Part shown: in pieces, positions 1 through 10,544 of the stretch
Layout of the letters: the number at the start of each line of letters is the position of its first letter
Position numbering within the stretch: position 1 is the stretch's first letter
Source of the DNA: Chitinibacter sp. FCG-7
GTDB lineage: Bacteria > Pseudomonadota > Gammaproteobacteria > Burkholderiales > Chitinibacteraceae
DNA: 64,000 nt
Assembly: GCF_040047665.1 (NCBI RefSeq)
Contig: NZ_CP157355.1
Coordinates: forward strand, 2,418,001 to 2,482,000
Direction of reading: 5' to 3'
Translations under genes and position numbers: made by a program
The notes under the pieces: generated by a model
Seen by the model: the letters and a program-made list of their open reading frames with translations, nothing else
What the model was told of the DNA's origin: nothing
Databases searched by the model: none

Positions 1-1319
1 GGTTTAGTCGCAACTGCACCTGGCAGTGGGGCGATCATATTGCAGCCGGTTTCTGTCTGCCACCACGTATCGACGATAGGGCAGCGGCTACCGCCAACCA
101 CTTCGTAGTACCACATCCAAGCTTCTGGGTTGATCGGTTCACCCACGGTGCCCAATAGGCGTAGTGACGACAGATCATATTTCTTCGGCAAATCGCCACC
201 GAGTTTGATCAATGAGCGGATCGCCGTTGGCGCGGTGTAGAACGTTGTGACTTCGTGTTTTTCAATCATTTGCCAGAAGCGCGAAGCATCTGGGTAAGTT
301 GGCACGCCTTCAAATACAACTTGCGTCGCGCCGATGCCTAATGGACCGTAGGCGATGTAAGAGTGGCCAGTAATCCAGCCCACGTCGGCCGTGCACCAGT
401 AAACGTCGGTTTCTTTGTAGTCGAATACCCATTTCATCGTCACTTGCGTACCGAGCAGGTAGCCTGCTGATGAGTGTTGAATCCCTTTTGGCTTACCGGT
501 AGAGCCTGAGGTGTAGAGGATGAACAGTGGGTGTTCAGCTTCAACCCATTCTGGCTCGCACGTGTCGGCTTGGTCTTTCACCAGTTTGTGCCACCAGATA
601 TTGCGCTCTTCGTTCCAGTGTTCTGGTTTGGTGCTAGTGCGTTGGAACACCACCACTTTGGATACTGACTCGCAACCACCCAAGCCCAAGGCTTCATCGG
701 TGATTGATTTCAGCGGCGTCGCTTTGCCGCCACGCACTGTTTCGTTGGCCGTGATCACGACTTTGGCTTGTGCGTCCTGAATACGGTCGCGCAATGCGCC
801 AGCCGAGAAGCCGCCGAATACTACTGAGTGAATCGCACCGATACGCGCACATGCTTGCATCGCTACCACAGCTTCAATCGTGTGTGGCATGTAGATCACC
901 ACGCGGTCGCCCTTAGTAACGCCGAGTGATTTCAGACCATTGGCGAATTGGCAAACGCGGTGATACAGCTCGCGGTAGGTGATGCGAGTCACCGAGCCGT
1001 CGTCGGCTTCAAAAATAATCGCTACTTTATTGGCTTTGGTTTCTAGATGGCGGTCGATACAGTTGTACGACACATTCATCACGCCATCTTCAAACCATTT
1101 GTAGAACGGCGCGTTATCGCTGTTCAGAATCTTGGTGAAGGGTTTTTTCCAGTCGAGCATGGACTTGGCCAAGTCGCCCCAGAAGCCTTCGTAATCGTTG
1201 TTCGCTTTTTCGCACAGCGCGTTGTAGCCTTCCATGCCGGAAACGGTGGCGTTGACGCGGAAATCATCCGATGGCGGAAATGAACGGGTTTCTTTCAAAA
1301 CAGAATCGATACCACTCAT
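1..1319 (-). CDS. acsA: Acetyl-CoA synthetase, AMP-forming (3' end cut by window edge)
   Basis: Activates acetate to acetyl-CoA through an acetyl-adenylate in the cytoplasm. The visible 439 residues begin [17 protein letters not shown], typical of bacterial Acs N-termini. Around residues 265-275 they carry the adenylate-forming P-loop [11 protein letters not shown], followed by the family's conserved [16 protein letters not shown] stretch. The C-terminal swinging domain lies beyond position 1. The ATG at 1317-1319 has an AGGAG ribosome-binding site 9 bases upstream. The protein would normally be about 650 residues. The upstream region holds a 30-bp element (1399-1428) that is nearly repeated upstream of yjcH-actP, which suggests joint control of acetate uptake and activation. 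Family assignment is firm; co-regulation is inference. Confidence 0.96.
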   Translation of the reverse strand, partial: MSGIDSVLKETRSFPPSDDFRVNATVSGMEGYNALCEKANNDYEGFWGDLAKSMLDWKKPFTKILNSDNAPFYKWFEDGVMNVSYNCIDRHLETKANKVAIIFEADDGSVTRITYRELYHRVCQFANGLKSLGVTKGDRVVIYMPHTIEAVVAMQACARIGAIHSVVFGGFSAGALRDRIQDAQAKVVITANETVRGGKATPLKSITDEALGLGGCESVSKVVVFQRTSTKPEHWNEERNIWWHKLVKDQADTCEPEWVEAEHPLFILYTSGSTGKPKGIQHSSAGYLLGTQVTMKWVFDYKETDVYWCTADVGWITGHSYIAYGPLGIGATQVVFEGVPTYPDASRFWQMIEKHEVTTFYTAPTAIRSLIKLGGDLPKKYDLSSLRLLGTVGEPINPEAWMWYYEVVGGSRCPIVDTWWQTETGCNMIAPLPGAVATK

Positions 1320-1398
1320 GCTGTGTACTCCTGCAAGCCAAGTTAAAAACAGTTGGTGAAAATTGGTACCGTGACTGTATGCCTGCGCCAAAATCAAA

Positions 1399-1428
1399 GC
1401 CAATTGTCTTTTCTGATGTGGCAAATCA
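1399..1428 (-). promoter_or_regulatory. Shared acetate-gene upstream element, copy 1
   Basis: A 30-bp stretch that matches positions 6212-6241 at 25 of 30 bases. The common core on the plus strand is GCCAATTG, two variable bases, TTTTCTGATGTG, three variable bases, then AATCA. It ends 79 bases before the acsA start codon; the other copy ends 78 bases before yjcH. Equal spacing and orientation in front of two acetate genes points to a promoter or activator site. Which regulator binds is not known from the sequence. Confidence 0.6.
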
Positions 1429-1461
1429 ATCTGGCTGATGCTGGATGTAAGTGCCTGTAAA

Positions 1462-2109
1462 TTAAGCGCTATTAGGGTTTTTACTTAGCTTTAGGAAGAT
1501 CATCGCGGCCATCAGTGCGTCATTCAGTGGGTCGTGCCGCGCCAGAGCGGGTAGATCCAGCGTGTGCAAAATCCGCTCCAGCCGTAGATCCACTTCCGGG
1601 CTATAGGCGCTGACCATGCGGTCGTAATACAGGCCCGATACATCAATGGCGCGGTTGGGCAAGGCGATTCCCAGCCACGGTTTGAGCTGGCGATTGATCA
1701 CTGCCAGATCAAACTCCAGATAGTAGCCTATGATCGGGCGCGAGCCGATGAAGTGCAGTAGCTGGCTGAGCGCGTCGTCCATCGCCAGCCCTTGCGCTAC
1801 GTCCTGCGCGCGCAAGCCGTGGATGGGGATGCTTTTAGGATCGAGCGCGCCGCTGGGCTTGATCAGTAGCGATAAAGCATCCGACAGCTCGATCCGTCTG
1901 CCCGAAATGCGTACCGCGGCGATGCTGATGATTTCGGCATTTCTGGGGTCAAGGCTGCTGGTCTCGCAATCGATGCTGACCCATTCCTGTGCCGGTTCGC
2001 CTGCCAATAGAAAATCAAATTCGGCTTTGAGTAGCCGCGCTCTAAGCCAGCGTTGCCGCCAGTAGCGTAGCGATAGCTGGCTTGGTGCCGGGATTGGGCG
2101 CTGGCTCAT
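1462..2109 (-). CDS. 3'-5' exonuclease, DnaQ/DEDDh family
   Basis: A 215-residue DEDDh exonuclease. ExoI is seen as [11 protein letters not shown] (D47, E49), ExoII as [12 protein letters not shown] and ExoIII as [13 protein letters not shown], which gives the H-x4-D signature. It would remove nucleotides from 3' ends using two metal ions. The start ATG overlaps the stop of the upstream DUF294 gene by 4 bases, so the two are translationally coupled. The same pair next to actP is a recurring neighbourhood in Proteobacteria. The true substrate is unknown, and it is too small and divergent to call as the Pol III epsilon subunit. Confidence 0.9.
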   Translation of the reverse strand: MSQRPIPAPSQLSLRYWRQRWLRARLLKAEFDFLLAGEPAQEWVSIDCETSSLDPRNAEIISIAAVRISGRRIELSDALSLLIKPSGALDPKSIPIHGLRAQDVAQGLAMDDALSQLLHFIGSRPIIGYYLEFDLAVINRQLKPWLGIALPNRAIDVSGLYYDRMVSAYSPEVDLRLERILHTLDLPALARHDPLNDALMAAMIFLKLSKNPNSA

Positions 2110-3905
2110 AGCTGATCCAGTTTGAAATGGTGGCGCAGCAGGGAACGAAACTGCTTAACAACGCCGAGTGCGTCTTTGAGTAGCTCGCGCTCCAATGCTG
2201 TCAGCTGCGCCGGGTCGATCAGGTTCACCGCCTGCCGCCCGGCGGCTTGCGCCTGCAGGCCGTATTTAAGCTGCAAGCCTTGCAAAAAGCCCAGCGTTTC
2301 AGCCAGATCCTGAGCCAGCGAATGGCTGATCACGGTGCCGCCGCTTAAAGCGGCCAGCCGCAGATAGCTATTGCGAGGCTCGATGCCTGCCTCCAGCGCC
2401 AGGCTGCGCAAGCCGTGCGTGATCGGAAAAATCCCGCCTTTTTTTAAATCCAGCAGGTGATCATCAGCATGGGTCAGCAGGCGGGAGAACAGCCCCAGCG
2501 GGCTGGGAAACTGCTCTATTGCGCGTGCGAAATGCGCCATAAAGGAGGTATTGCCATCAAGCCAGCGCTTTAGATGGTTTTTCAGCTCATACAGTAGGGT
2601 AGTATTTCCGGTGACTGCTGTGCCGTCAATCCAGATGGCCAGTTGCATCAATTGCTTGCTATCGGGCGAATAAGTCCAGGCGTCAATTTGCTGCTTAAAG
2701 CCGCTAACGCTAAGTCGCCATGCCGGATTGCTGATCATGATCTGGCCGGGGCAGGGCGGGTAGCCCAATGCAAGCAAGGTGGCGTTAAATTGTGCACACA
2801 CGCTGGCCAGCTCGGGGTGCTCATAGCCATCGGCAATAATCAGCGCATTATCCTGATCGGTGCGCAAAATCTGCTCGCCGCGTCCTTCCGAGCCCAGCGC
2901 GAGCAGGCAGACGTGCTCCAGCATTCCCGCCGGTGCCAGCAGCGCAAATAGTTTGGCGAGTAGTTTTTGCCGCAGCTCGCCAATCAGCTCGGCAATCAGC
3001 GTTACTTTCATGCCGCTCTGCTGAAATAGCTGGATCAAGGGCGTGAATCGCGCTGAAACCTGTTTGAGTTCGTCGATGCTGTTGGCGCGCTCGATCTGCA
3101 CGCCAAGGCTGTGCGGATTGTTGGCTAGACAAGCGAGCAAATCGAGTTGTTCGAGTACGCCGCTGATTTCGCCATTTTGGGCGATCAAGACCCGGTGAAT
3201 GCCGTGGCGCATCATTAGAATCATGGCCTGATGCAGGGTGGCATCCGGCTCGACCGTATGCAGCCTGAAGCTGGCATGATCGGCCGCGTGCGTTGTTGCG
3301 GGCACCAGACCCTGACTGACCAGCTGGCATAAATCGCTCTGGGTGAAAATGCCGCAGCCTTGCGCCGTTTTGATCAGCACCGAGCTGGCATGTTTGGCCT
3401 GCAGCATTTGCGCCGCATCGAGTACGCTGGCGTCGGCTGGCAGATAAAACACCGGGCTGGCGCAGGCGTCGCGCACGCGCGTTAGCATTAGCGTGGCCTG
3501 GCTGAGCTGGTGCGGGCTGGGCGACAATTCGGCCATTCGGCGCGCGACGTCCTGATAAAAATAGGCAGCAAAGGTGGTATTGCGCTGGCTCAGCTGCAAA
3601 ATGGCTTCGCGCGGAATGCGCCACAGCAGTGTGTCTTCGCGGGCGCTGAAAGCGTGGGCGCAGCGGCCTTCCAGCAGCGCCTTGCCATCAAATAATTCGT
3701 GTTCGGCAATCGGCACATCGTGATCGGCTCCGCCTGTGACCAGCCCTTTCATTACCACGTACAGCGCCAGCATCGGGCTGCCTGCCTCGATGATCGTGCT
3801 GCCTGCGGCATGATATTCAATATCTATCTGCCGGATTAGCTCGCTGCCTTCAACCGGCGTGAGAGTATCGAAAGGTGGGTAGGAAAAATCGAGCGCGCCT
3901 GGCAT
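2106..3905 (-). CDS. cNMP-binding/CBS/DUF294 putative nucleotidyltransferase
   Basis: A 599-residue regulatory-type protein. In order it has a cyclic-nucleotide-binding-like domain (about 1-125), a pair of CBS domains (about 140-265), a DUF294 nucleotidyltransferase core with the motif GSEGRGEQILRTDQDNALI (about 335-355), and a C-terminal helical substrate-binding domain. The family resembles GlnD/GlnE-type nucleotidyltransferases, but the substrate is unknown. I chose the ATG at 3903-3905 because CAGGAG lies 6 bases upstream. The longer GTG frame to 3968 would start inside the terminator of actP. It follows actP on the same strand and is coupled to the exonuclease gene. A role in acetate signalling is suggested only by context. 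Confidence 0.87.
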   Translation of the reverse strand: MPGALDFSYPPFDTLTPVEGSELIRQIDIEYHAAGSTIIEAGSPMLALYVVMKGLVTGGADHDVPIAEHELFDGKALLEGRCAHAFSAREDTLLWRIPREAILQLSQRNTTFAAYFYQDVARRMAELSPSPHQLSQATLMLTRVRDACASPVFYLPADASVLDAAQMLQAKHASSVLIKTAQGCGIFTQSDLCQLVSQGLVPATTHAADHASFRLHTVEPDATLHQAMILMMRHGIHRVLIAQNGEISGVLEQLDLLACLANNPHSLGVQIERANSIDELKQVSARFTPLIQLFQQSGMKVTLIAELIGELRQKLLAKLFALLAPAGMLEHVCLLALGSEGRGEQILRTDQDNALIIADGYEHPELASVCAQFNATLLALGYPPCPGQIMISNPAWRLSVSGFKQQIDAWTYSPDSKQLMQLAIWIDGTAVTGNTTLLYELKNHLKRWLDGNTSFMAHFARAIEQFPSPLGLFSRLLTHADDHLLDLKKGGIFPITHGLRSLALEAGIEPRNSYLRLAALSGGTVISHSLAQDLAETLGFLQGLQLKYGLQAQAAGRQAVNLIDPAQLTALERELLKDALGVVKQFRSLLRHHFKLDQL

Positions 3906-3943
3906 CGCCAACTCCTGCGGTGAAGTGAAGCAAGACAACACAT

Positions 3944-3979
3944 AAAAAAGCGCCCCAGCGTGAATCACGAATGGGGCGC
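3944..3979 (-). terminator. Rho-independent terminator after actP
   Basis: On the minus strand, GCGCCCCA (3979-3972) pairs with TGGGGCGC (3957-3950) around a 14-base loop and is followed by six T. It lies between the actP stop and the DUF294 start, so read-through or a separate promoter must supply the downstream pair. Confidence 0.85.
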
Positions 3980-4007
3980 AGGTTTTATTGCAAGGTATAT
4001 CGCTAGA

Positions 4008-5828
4008 TTAGTGTTCTGATGCGCCTTCTGCACCAATACCCGTCATCGAGCGGATAAACTGCGCTTTGAATTTGCCACGTTCCAGCTGAGCCCGGGCGCT
4101 GTTGTCCGTCACCGAGAACAGCCAGGTGAAGAAGAACGCTGCAGTCATTGAGAACAAGGCTGGGTTTTTGTACGCAAACAGCTCAGAGCCTTTGGCATGA
4201 CCGAGTACGTCTACCCACACCGTTGGTCCCAAGATAATCAGCACGACCGCCGAGATCAGGCCGATTGCGCCACCCCACACTGCACCACGCGTGGTGAGGT
4301 TTTTCCAGAACATCGACAAGATCAGCACTGGGAAGTTGGCCGATGCCGCGATTGAGAAGGCCAGGCCGACCATAAAGGCGATATTCTGTTTCTCGAAAAT
4401 AATACCGAGTAGCATGGCGACGATCCCCAGTGCAACGGTGGTCATTTTCGATACGCGAATCTCGTCGGCTTCATTGGCTTTGCCTTTCTTGATGACCGAG
4501 GCGTACAGATCGTGCGATACCGCCGAAGCGCCCGAGAGCGTCAAGCCAGCTACTACCGCCAGAATGGTGGCAAAGGCTACCGCAGAAATAAAGCCCAGGA
4601 ACAAGTCACCACCCACAGCAGCCGACAAATGCACCGCCGCCATATTCGAGCCGCCAATCAGCGCGCCCGTGGCATCCTTGAACGCCGGATTGGTCGCAAC
4701 CAGCACGATTGCGCCAAAGCCGATGATAAAGGTCAGGATGTAGAAGTAGCCAATAAAGCCGGTGGCGTAGAACACCGATTTACGGGCTTCTTTGGCATCC
4801 GATACGGTAAAGAAACGCATCAGGATGTGCGGTAGACCTGCCGTACCAAACATCAGCGCCAGGCCGAGCGAAATGGCATCAATCGGGTTGGAAACCAGAC
4901 CACCGGGGGCCATGATGTCCGATTTGGCCGCTTTGGCGGCGTTCTCGGCTGCGGTGGCTGCTGAGGCGAGCGCTGCTGAAGCGTCAGGCGCATTGGCGGC
5001 CACTGCAACTGCTGCTGCTTCCGAGGCTACCGCCGCTTTGGCTGTCAGAGCCTGAGCACCAGCCTGTTTGACTTCGACTGCTTGCTGGAACAGCGTTTCA
5101 AAGCTGAACCCGGCGTGCTTCATCACCATAAAGGCCATGAATGAAGCACCAGACAGCAGCAGAATGGCTTTGATAATCTGTACCCATGTCGTCGCCAGCA
5201 TGCCGCCGAAAGTGACGTACAGAATCATCAGAATGCCGACCAGAATCACGGCGTAGGTGTAGTCCAGACCGAACAGCAGCTGGATCAGCTTGCCCGCACC
5301 CACCATCTGGGCGATCAGGTACAGCGCCACCACGACTAGCGTACCGGTTGCAGCAAAAACGCGTACCGGCGTTTGCGACAGGCGATATGAGGCCACATCG
5401 GCAAAGGTGTATTTACCCAGGTTACGCAGGCGTTCGGCGACCATAAAGGTAATCACCGGCCAGCCGACCAGAAAGCCGATTGAGTAAATCAGGCCGTCGT
5501 AACCGGTGGTAAAGACCATCGCCGAAATGCCAAGGAAGGACGCTGCCGACATATAGTCACCAGCAATCGCCAGGCCATTTTGAAAGCCGGTAATGCCACC
5601 ACCCGCGGCGTAAAAGTCTTTGGCCGAGCGCGTACGGCGCGCTGCCCAATACGTAATCCCCAGCGTGAAAGCGACAAAAGCCAGAAACATCACAATGGCG
5701 TGAACATTCAGGCTGCGTTTCTCGACTGCACCTTCAATGGCACCCGCTGCCCAGCTTGGCATGCTGCTCATCAGCATGACTGCGGCAAATGTGCCCGCCA
5801 AACCCAGTTTTTGTAGTAGTGATTTCAT
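4008..5828 (-). CDS. actP: Cation/acetate symporter
   Basis: A sodium:solute symporter family (SSS) inner-membrane permease that takes up acetate and similar short monocarboxylates. It has an N-terminal signal-like segment ([17 protein letters not shown]) and about 13-14 membrane helices. ActP-type blocks include [22 protein letters not shown] and [15 protein letters not shown]. At 606 residues it is longer than E. coli ActP (549). The excess is a roughly 55-residue alanine-rich stretch (about residues 250-305) before helix GLALMFG. It overlaps yjcH by 4 bases (ATGA), the usual yjcH-actP arrangement. Expression is probably set by the element at 6212-6241. Confidence 0.95.
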   Translation of the reverse strand: MKSLLQKLGLAGTFAAVMLMSSMPSWAAGAIEGAVEKRSLNVHAIVMFLAFVAFTLGITYWAARRTRSAKDFYAAGGGITGFQNGLAIAGDYMSAASFLGISAMVFTTGYDGLIYSIGFLVGWPVITFMVAERLRNLGKYTFADVASYRLSQTPVRVFAATGTLVVVALYLIAQMVGAGKLIQLLFGLDYTYAVILVGILMILYVTFGGMLATTWVQIIKAILLLSGASFMAFMVMKHAGFSFETLFQQAVEVKQAGAQALTAKAAVASEAAAVAVAANAPDASAALASAATAAENAAKAAKSDIMAPGGLVSNPIDAISLGLALMFGTAGLPHILMRFFTVSDAKEARKSVFYATGFIGYFYILTFIIGFGAIVLVATNPAFKDATGALIGGSNMAAVHLSAAVGGDLFLGFISAVAFATILAVVAGLTLSGASAVSHDLYASVIKKGKANEADEIRVSKMTTVALGIVAMLLGIIFEKQNIAFMVGLAFSIAASANFPVLILSMFWKNLTTRGAVWGGAIGLISAVVLIILGPTVWVDVLGHAKGSELFAYKNPALFSMTAAFFFTWLFSVTDNSARAQLERGKFKAQFIRSMTGIGAEGASEH

Positions 5829-6133
5829 TTTTTAGCGTCCTCAACGACTTCACGGGTCAGTTGGTCAAATTCGGTATTGGCGCGGCGCACATAAATACCG
5901 GTGAGGACAAAAGCCGAGATAATGACAAAAATGCCAACCGGGATGCCCCAGGTGGTGACGCCATTGCCAATCGGGGTGCCCAGTGTTGCAGGTGAAAAAG
6001 CGATGAGCAAAATAAAGCCGTAGTAAATCACCAGCATCGCGATGGTCAGCATCCAGGAAAATCTGGCGCGAGTGGCCACGAGGGCGTGAAATTTCGGATT
6101 ATTCTGGACGCGTTCAATCATTGAATCATGCAT
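5825..6133 (-). CDS. yjcH: DUF485 membrane protein, YjcH type
   Basis: A 102-residue inner-membrane protein with two predicted helices (about 25-50 and 60-85), cotranscribed with actP in many Proteobacteria. Its exact role is unknown; it is thought to assist the symporter. The start at 6133 ([13 protein letters not shown]) was chosen over the longer frame to 6181 because AGGAGG sits just upstream in the right spacing and the extra 16 residues are not family-like. The stop codon overlaps the actP start. Confidence 0.9.
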   Translation of the reverse strand: MHDSMIERVQNNPKFHALVATRARFSWMLTIAMLVIYYGFILLIAFSPATLGTPIGNGVTTWGIPVGIFVIISAFVLTGIYVRRANTEFDQLTREVVEDAKK

Positions 6134-6211
6134 ACGCTGCCTCCTGTGTAGTGTAAAAAGCTGTTGCTTAGCTATTTCCACAGCTAATGTAAGTCTTTGT
6201 TACGCCATGAC

Positions 6212-6241
6212 GCCAATTGCTTTTTCTGATGTGAGGAATCA
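6212..6241 (-). promoter_or_regulatory. Shared acetate-gene upstream element, copy 2
   Basis: Second copy of the 30-bp element described at 1399-1428 (25 of 30 bases identical). It lies 78 bases upstream of the yjcH start codon and within the divergent region shared with the LysR gene. It could be the site of an acetate-responsive regulator, possibly the neighbouring LysR protein or a CrbR-type response regulator encoded elsewhere. Confidence 0.6.
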
Positions 6242-6360
6242 GCGTAATTTATGTCTGGTTGCACAGGGCTTACTTTGTTGTTTGTAATCAAAGATTTTTA
6301 ACTACATTTTGCGGCAAGCTTTATGGCGCGATGGATTGGCTTTGGGGGATAATTGCGCTT

Positions 6361-7248
6361 ATGGAACTCTATCAACTACGAACTTTTGTGACCGTGGCGC
6401 AACAAGGGCATCTGACTCAGGCTGCTGAATTGTTGCACTTATCCCAACCCGCCGTGACGGCGCAAATTAAAGCGCTGGAAGAGCAATTTGGCCTGGCCTT
6501 ATTTGAGCGCTACCCCGGCGGCGTATCGCTCACCGAGGCGGGCAAATTGCTATTGCCTGAAGCCGAGCAGATTCTGGCGCAAGCGCGGGATTTGCTGCAC
6601 AAGGCCAAAACCCTGCAAGGCGAGCCCAAAGGCAAGGTCCGCATCGGCACCATTGGCGTCCCTGCACGCTTGCGGCTGGGTTCATGGTTGTCGCTATTGC
6701 GGGACACTTTTCCGCTGATTACTGTGCAAACCACGCACGGTATTTCCGTTAGTATTTTGAACGAAGTACGTAAAAAGTCGCTGGATGGCGGTTTTTATCT
6801 GGGGCGCAACCCGTATCAGAATGTGATGACGCTGCCGCTGGACGAGATTGGTTTTTGTATAGCCTTACCTGTTTCAATGGCGGCTGAATATCAGAATGCC
6901 GATTGGCCCAAGCTCGGTGATGCGCCGTGGCTGGGTTTGTCGCAGTACACCAGTCTGGCCGATATTTCGCAGGAATTGTGGCGCAGCCATAATCTGGCGC
7001 CGAAAGTGGTGGGTGAATTTGACGAGGAGGCGACGCTGCTGGAGTTGATCAAATCCGGCGTCGGGATCGGTATTCTGGCCGAGCGCACGGCGCAACGCTT
7101 TGCGTCGGATGGCTCGATTGTGTTGTGGCGCGGTGGAGAGGTGGTGACTCGTGCGCCGCTGCAGTTTATCTACTCGGGCGATAGGGTGTCTGACCCAATG
7201 ATGCACAAGTTGTGCGCAACGCTGAAAACAATCTGGAATCTGGAATAG
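6361..7248 (+). CDS. LysR-family transcriptional regulator
   Basis: A 295-residue LTTR. The N-terminal winged helix-turn-helix (about 1-60) reads FVTVAQQGHLTQAAELLHLSQ and continues PAVTAQIKALE. A periplasmic-binding-like effector domain follows (about 90-290). The start at MELYQLRTF matches the family and has a GGGGGA ribosome site about 12 bases upstream; the 34 additional residues in the longer frame are not LTTR-like. It is divergent from yjcH-actP, so acetate-gene control is plausible. The effector is unknown. Confidence 0.9.
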   Translation: MELYQLRTFVTVAQQGHLTQAAELLHLSQPAVTAQIKALEEQFGLALFERYPGGVSLTEAGKLLLPEAEQILAQARDLLHKAKTLQGEPKGKVRIGTIGVPARLRLGSWLSLLRDTFPLITVQTTHGISVSILNEVRKKSLDGGFYLGRNPYQNVMTLPLDEIGFCIALPVSMAAEYQNADWPKLGDAPWLGLSQYTSLADISQELWRSHNLAPKVVGEFDEEATLLELIKSGVGIGILAERTAQRFASDGSIVLWRGGEVVTRAPLQFIYSGDRVSDPMMHKLCATLKTIWNLE

Positions 7249-7253
7249 CCAGC

Positions 7254-7303
7254 AGGGTATATGCCGCTAAACCATGTGGGGTGTTTGCTACAAGGCAATA
7301 CCT
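7254..7303. repeat. GGGTAT palindromic repeat, member A
   Basis: Starts 5 bases after the LysR stop. The outer arm AGGGTATATGCC faces GGCAATACCT, with an inner stem GCTAAAC/GTGTTTGC. It belongs to the dispersed family described at 11390-11442 and other sites. It may help end transcription, but no T-run is attached. Confidence 0.5.
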
Positions 7304-7330
7304 ATTGATTGGTAAAGACTTTGGGCAAAC

Positions 7331-7354
7331 AAAAACCCCGCCGAGGCGGGGTTT
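7331..7354 (-). terminator. Rho-independent terminator of rpmB-rpmG
   Basis: Minus strand: AAACCCCGC pairs with GCGGGGTTT around a small loop, followed by a T-rich tail. It lies 24 bases after the rpmG stop. Confidence 0.85.
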
Positions 7355-7377
7355 CGAGTATGGTCACCAGCACTGAA

Positions 7378-7533
7378 TTACTTCAGTTTGGTTTCCTTGT
7401 AGATCACGTGCTTGCGAGCAACGGGATCGAACTTCTTGATTTCCATCTTTTCTGGCATGGTACGTTTGTTTTTGGTCGTCGTGTAGAAATGACCAGTACC
7501 TGCAGAAGATTCGAGCTTGATCTTATCGCGCAT
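7378..7533 (-). CDS. rpmG: 50S ribosomal protein L33
   Basis: A 51-residue protein beginning [20 protein letters not shown] and ending YKETKLK, the standard bacterial L33 of the large subunit. It lacks the CxxC zinc knuckles, so it is the zinc-independent form. Start ATG at 7531-7533 with GAGG upstream. It sits 17 bases downstream of rpmB in the usual rpmB-rpmG operon and is followed by a strong terminator. Confidence 0.97.
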   Translation of the reverse strand: MRDKIKLESSAGTGHFYTTTKNKRTMPEKMEIKKFDPVARKHVIYKETKLK

Positions 7534-7550
7534 CTTAAATTACCTCGGAA

Positions 7551-7784
7551 TTATAGTTCGCCGCGGGCGCGCAAGTCAGCCAATACTACGTCGATGCCTT
7601 TCTTGTCGATCAGGCGCAACGCAGCGTTAGAAACACGCAAACGGATGAAACGGTTTTCGCTCTCAACCCAGAAACGGCGTGATTGCAGATTCGGGAGGAA
7701 GCGGCGTTTTGTTTTGTTATTGGCGTGGGAAACGTTATTCCCGGTCATCGGGCCTTTGCCGGTGACTTTGCATACTCGTGCCAT
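7551..7784 (-). CDS. rpmB: 50S ribosomal protein L28
   Basis: A 77-residue protein, [17 protein letters not shown]... to [10 protein letters not shown], a standard L28. The frame is open 12 codons further upstream, but the family starts at MARVCKV and an AGGA site precedes the ATG at 7782-7784. First gene of rpmB-rpmG. Confidence 0.97.
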   Translation of the reverse strand: MARVCKVTGKGPMTGNNVSHANNKTKRRFLPNLQSRRFWVESENRFIRLRVSNAALRLIDKKGIDVVLADLRARGEL

Positions 7785-8013
7785 GATTCTTGTCCTAACG
7801 TCGGAACTGGAAAAGTCCACGTTTATATCACAGATCGCCCTTCGAGTTCAAGTCAAAGGTGCAAAATGCGGGGTTAATCGGAATAAGTGGTGCTTGCAGT
7901 GTTGTTCTGCGGTATCAATCTCACGCGACAGCAATGCTAGCTAAGTCGCCCATCCCGAAAGGTGTAGCCGCCTGTCTTTGGAGGGCGTGGCAGATTGGTG
8001 AACACATCTGCCT

Positions 8014-10419
8014 TTATTCACTGGCTGGCGCCAGTACAGTCCGGTTGCCGTTGGTTTCCATGGGGCTGACCAGACCTGCGCTTTCCATTTGTTCAATCAG
8101 ACGCGCGGCGCGATTATACCCGATCCGCAGCTGCCTTTGCACAGAAGAAATCGATGCGCGGCGACTTTTCATGACGAATGCGACGGCTTCATCGTACAGC
8201 GGATCGGTTTCTTCGGTGCTGCCACCTGTGCTCAGCCCGCTATTGGCCGCGCCTTCAGCTTCAAAGCCGCCATTGAGAATACCGTCGATGTAATTGGGCT
8301 CGCCCATGGCTTTGAGCGAATCGACCACGCGATGCACTTCATCGTCGGCGACAAAAGCGCCATGCACGCGCAGCGGGTAGCCGCTGCCGGGCGGCAGGAA
8401 CAACATATCACCTTGCCCCAGCAGCGCTTCGGCGCCCATTTGATCAAGGATGGTGCGACTATCAATTTTGCTGGAGACCTGAAACGCGAGGCGAGTCGGG
8501 ATATTGGCCTTGATCAGGCCGGTAATGACGTCCACCGACGGGCGTTGCGTGGCCAAGATCAGGTGTATCCCCGCTGCACGCGCTTTTTGCGCCAGACGTG
8601 CAATTAATTCCTCGATTTTCTTGCCAGCGACCATCATCAGATCCGCAAACTCATCGACCACAACGACAATGAATGGCAAATGCTCCAATGGCTCAGGATC
8701 ATCAGGCGTGAGCGTAAATGGATTGGTGAGTTTTTTGCCCGCTTTTTCTGCCTCTTTGATTTTCTGGTTGTAACCGGCCAGATTGCGCACGCCCAGGGCG
8801 CTGAGCAGGCGGTAGCGTTTTTCCATTTCGGCCACGCACCAGTTCAACGCATTGGCAGCCAGCTTCATATCGGTGACCACGGGCGCGAGCAAGTGCGGGA
8901 TTTCGTCGTAAATCGACAGCTCCAGCATTTTCGGGTCGATCATGATAAAGCGCACTTCATCGGGCGTAGCTTTGTAAACCAGCGATAAAATCATTGCATT
9001 CACGCCGACTGATTTACCCGAGCCCGTCGTACCGGCCACCAGCATATGTGGCGCTTTGGCCAGATCGGTCACAATCGGTTTGCCGGTGATGTCTTTACCG
9101 AGCACCAAGGTCAGCTTGCTGGCCATCGCGTGATACGGCTCGCTCGACATGATTTCGGACAAGCGAATCATCTGGCGTGTCGGGTTAGGCAACTCCAAGC
9201 CCATATAGGTTTTGCCGGGAATCGTCTCCACCACGCGGATCGACACCAAGCCCAGCGCACGCGCCAAATCCTTCATTAGGTTGACAATCTGCGAGCCTTT
9301 TACGCCCACTGCGGGCTCGATTTCGTAGCGGGTAATTACCGGGCCTGGGTAGGCGGCGACCACTTTGACTTCAACGTTGAAATCGGCCAGCTTGCGCTCG
9401 ATCAGCTGCGAGGTAAACTCCAGCGTTTCCTTGCTGATGCTTTCTTGTGCCACTGGTGCGGGGGCGAGCAACGCTAAGGACGGTAAGCTGCCGTCCCCCA
9501 GATTAACGCTCGCTGCGCTGGCTTTTTTGCTTACAGGTGCCGGGGCAGGGGGGAGCTCATCTTCGGCAAACAGCATCGGCTGCGCTGCCTGCTTGGCTTG
9601 CTGTTCCTGCTGTTTTTCCAGCTCTTTTTTCTCGCGCTCCAGTTTTTTGGCGACTGGTACTTCGCTCTGGTGCGGGGTAATAATCAGCGGTGCTTTGTCA
9701 TCCTGTTTCTTTTTGGCCGCCATGACTTTCTGTTCGCGCTCTTTCTTGATCTCGCGCCCAATCCGGCGGTCTTGCGCGGCCTGAATGCCGTCAATGGTTT
9801 TGAAATAGGCCCATTCGCACGCCGCACCGATGTTTTCCATCACATTCAGCCAGGACAGGCCGGTAAACAGCGATACGCCCAAGCCCATGGTCGTGAGCAA
9901 TAGCAAGGTTGCACCGCTAAAACCGAAAGTTTTCATCAGCCAGCCGCCCAGCGACAAACCCAGTATGCCGCCCGGCTTGTGCGGTAGCACGATGTCCAGG
10001 CTGTGCAAACGCAGCGCTTCAAGGCTGGCGCTGGACAGAATAATCAGCGCAAAGCCGGTGCAGGCCAGAAAAACCAGCGGCTTGGACGATTCGGTAATCC
10101 GGTCGATCCGGCGATAGCCCCATAAAATGGCGGCCAGACAAAACACCGTCCACCACCAGGCCGAAACGCCAAAAGTGTAGAGCAGCACATCCGCCAGCCA
10201 CGCGCCAAAAGCGCCGCCCCGGTTGTGAATGAGCACTTCGGTGGCGCTGTGCGACCAGCCCGGATCGCCTCGGTGATAGCTGCTCAGTACGAGCAATAAA
10301 TAGCCCAGCAGTACCACGAGCAAGAGCCACCATGATTCACGCAGCAAATTGGCTATCGGCGCGGGAAGCGCGGCACGCGTGGAGACATTCGGGACGTTTT
10401 TCTTGCGAAACAGTGGCAT
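8014..10419 (-). CDS. ftsK: DNA translocase FtsK
   Basis: An 801-residue septal DNA pump that aligns and resolves chromosome dimers at division. It has four N-terminal membrane helices (about 25-195), a charged KE-rich linker (about 220-320), then the RecA-like motor. The motor shows Walker A GTTGSGKS (about residue 465) and Walker [14 protein letters not shown]. The C-terminal gamma winged helix (about 735-800, [20 protein letters not shown]) recognises KOPS sequences. Full length for a betaproteobacterial FtsK. Monocistronic on the minus strand. Confidence 0.96.
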   Translation of the reverse strand: MPLFRKKNVPNVSTRAALPAPIANLLRESWWLLLVVLLGYLLLVLSSYHRGDPGWSHSATEVLIHNRGGAFGAWLADVLLYTFGVSAWWWTVFCLAAILWGYRRIDRITESSKPLVFLACTGFALIILSSASLEALRLHSLDIVLPHKPGGILGLSLGGWLMKTFGFSGATLLLLTTMGLGVSLFTGLSWLNVMENIGAACEWAYFKTIDGIQAAQDRRIGREIKKEREQKVMAAKKKQDDKAPLIITPHQSEVPVAKKLEREKKELEKQQEQQAKQAAQPMLFAEDELPPAPAPVSKKASAASVNLGDGSLPSLALLAPAPVAQESISKETLEFTSQLIERKLADFNVEVKVVAAYPGPVITRYEIEPAVGVKGSQIVNLMKDLARALGLVSIRVVETIPGKTYMGLELPNPTRQMIRLSEIMSSEPYHAMASKLTLVLGKDITGKPIVTDLAKAPHMLVAGTTGSGKSVGVNAMILSLVYKATPDEVRFIMIDPKMLELSIYDEIPHLLAPVVTDMKLAANALNWCVAEMEKRYRLLSALGVRNLAGYNQKIKEAEKAGKKLTNPFTLTPDDPEPLEHLPFIVVVVDEFADLMMVAGKKIEELIARLAQKARAAGIHLILATQRPSVDVITGLIKANIPTRLAFQVSSKIDSRTILDQMGAEALLGQGDMLFLPPGSGYPLRVHGAFVADDEVHRVVDSLKAMGEPNYIDGILNGGFEAEGAANSGLSTGGSTEETDPLYDEAVAFVMKSRRASISSVQRQLRIGYNRAARLIEQMESAGLVSPMETNGNRTVLAPASE

Positions 10420-10544
10420 GGTGATGGGTCGTTGACTGAGCTTTCACGATTATAACGGCAAGCTCGGGCGGCGCAGCAGAAAAGCGATCAAGAGTCGGAG
10501 ATTTAGTGAGGAACTGGCTGCTGTTCGCCGGGCAAGTCACGGTA

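Noticed and set aside
2848..3624. Minus-strand open frame of 258 codons within the DUF294 gene
   Set aside because: Alternative frame of the real gene, Arg/Gln/Ala-rich, no recognisable domain.
7309..7944. Plus-strand 211-codon frame across rpmG and rpmB
   Set aside because: Antisense to two certain ribosomal protein genes and across their terminator.
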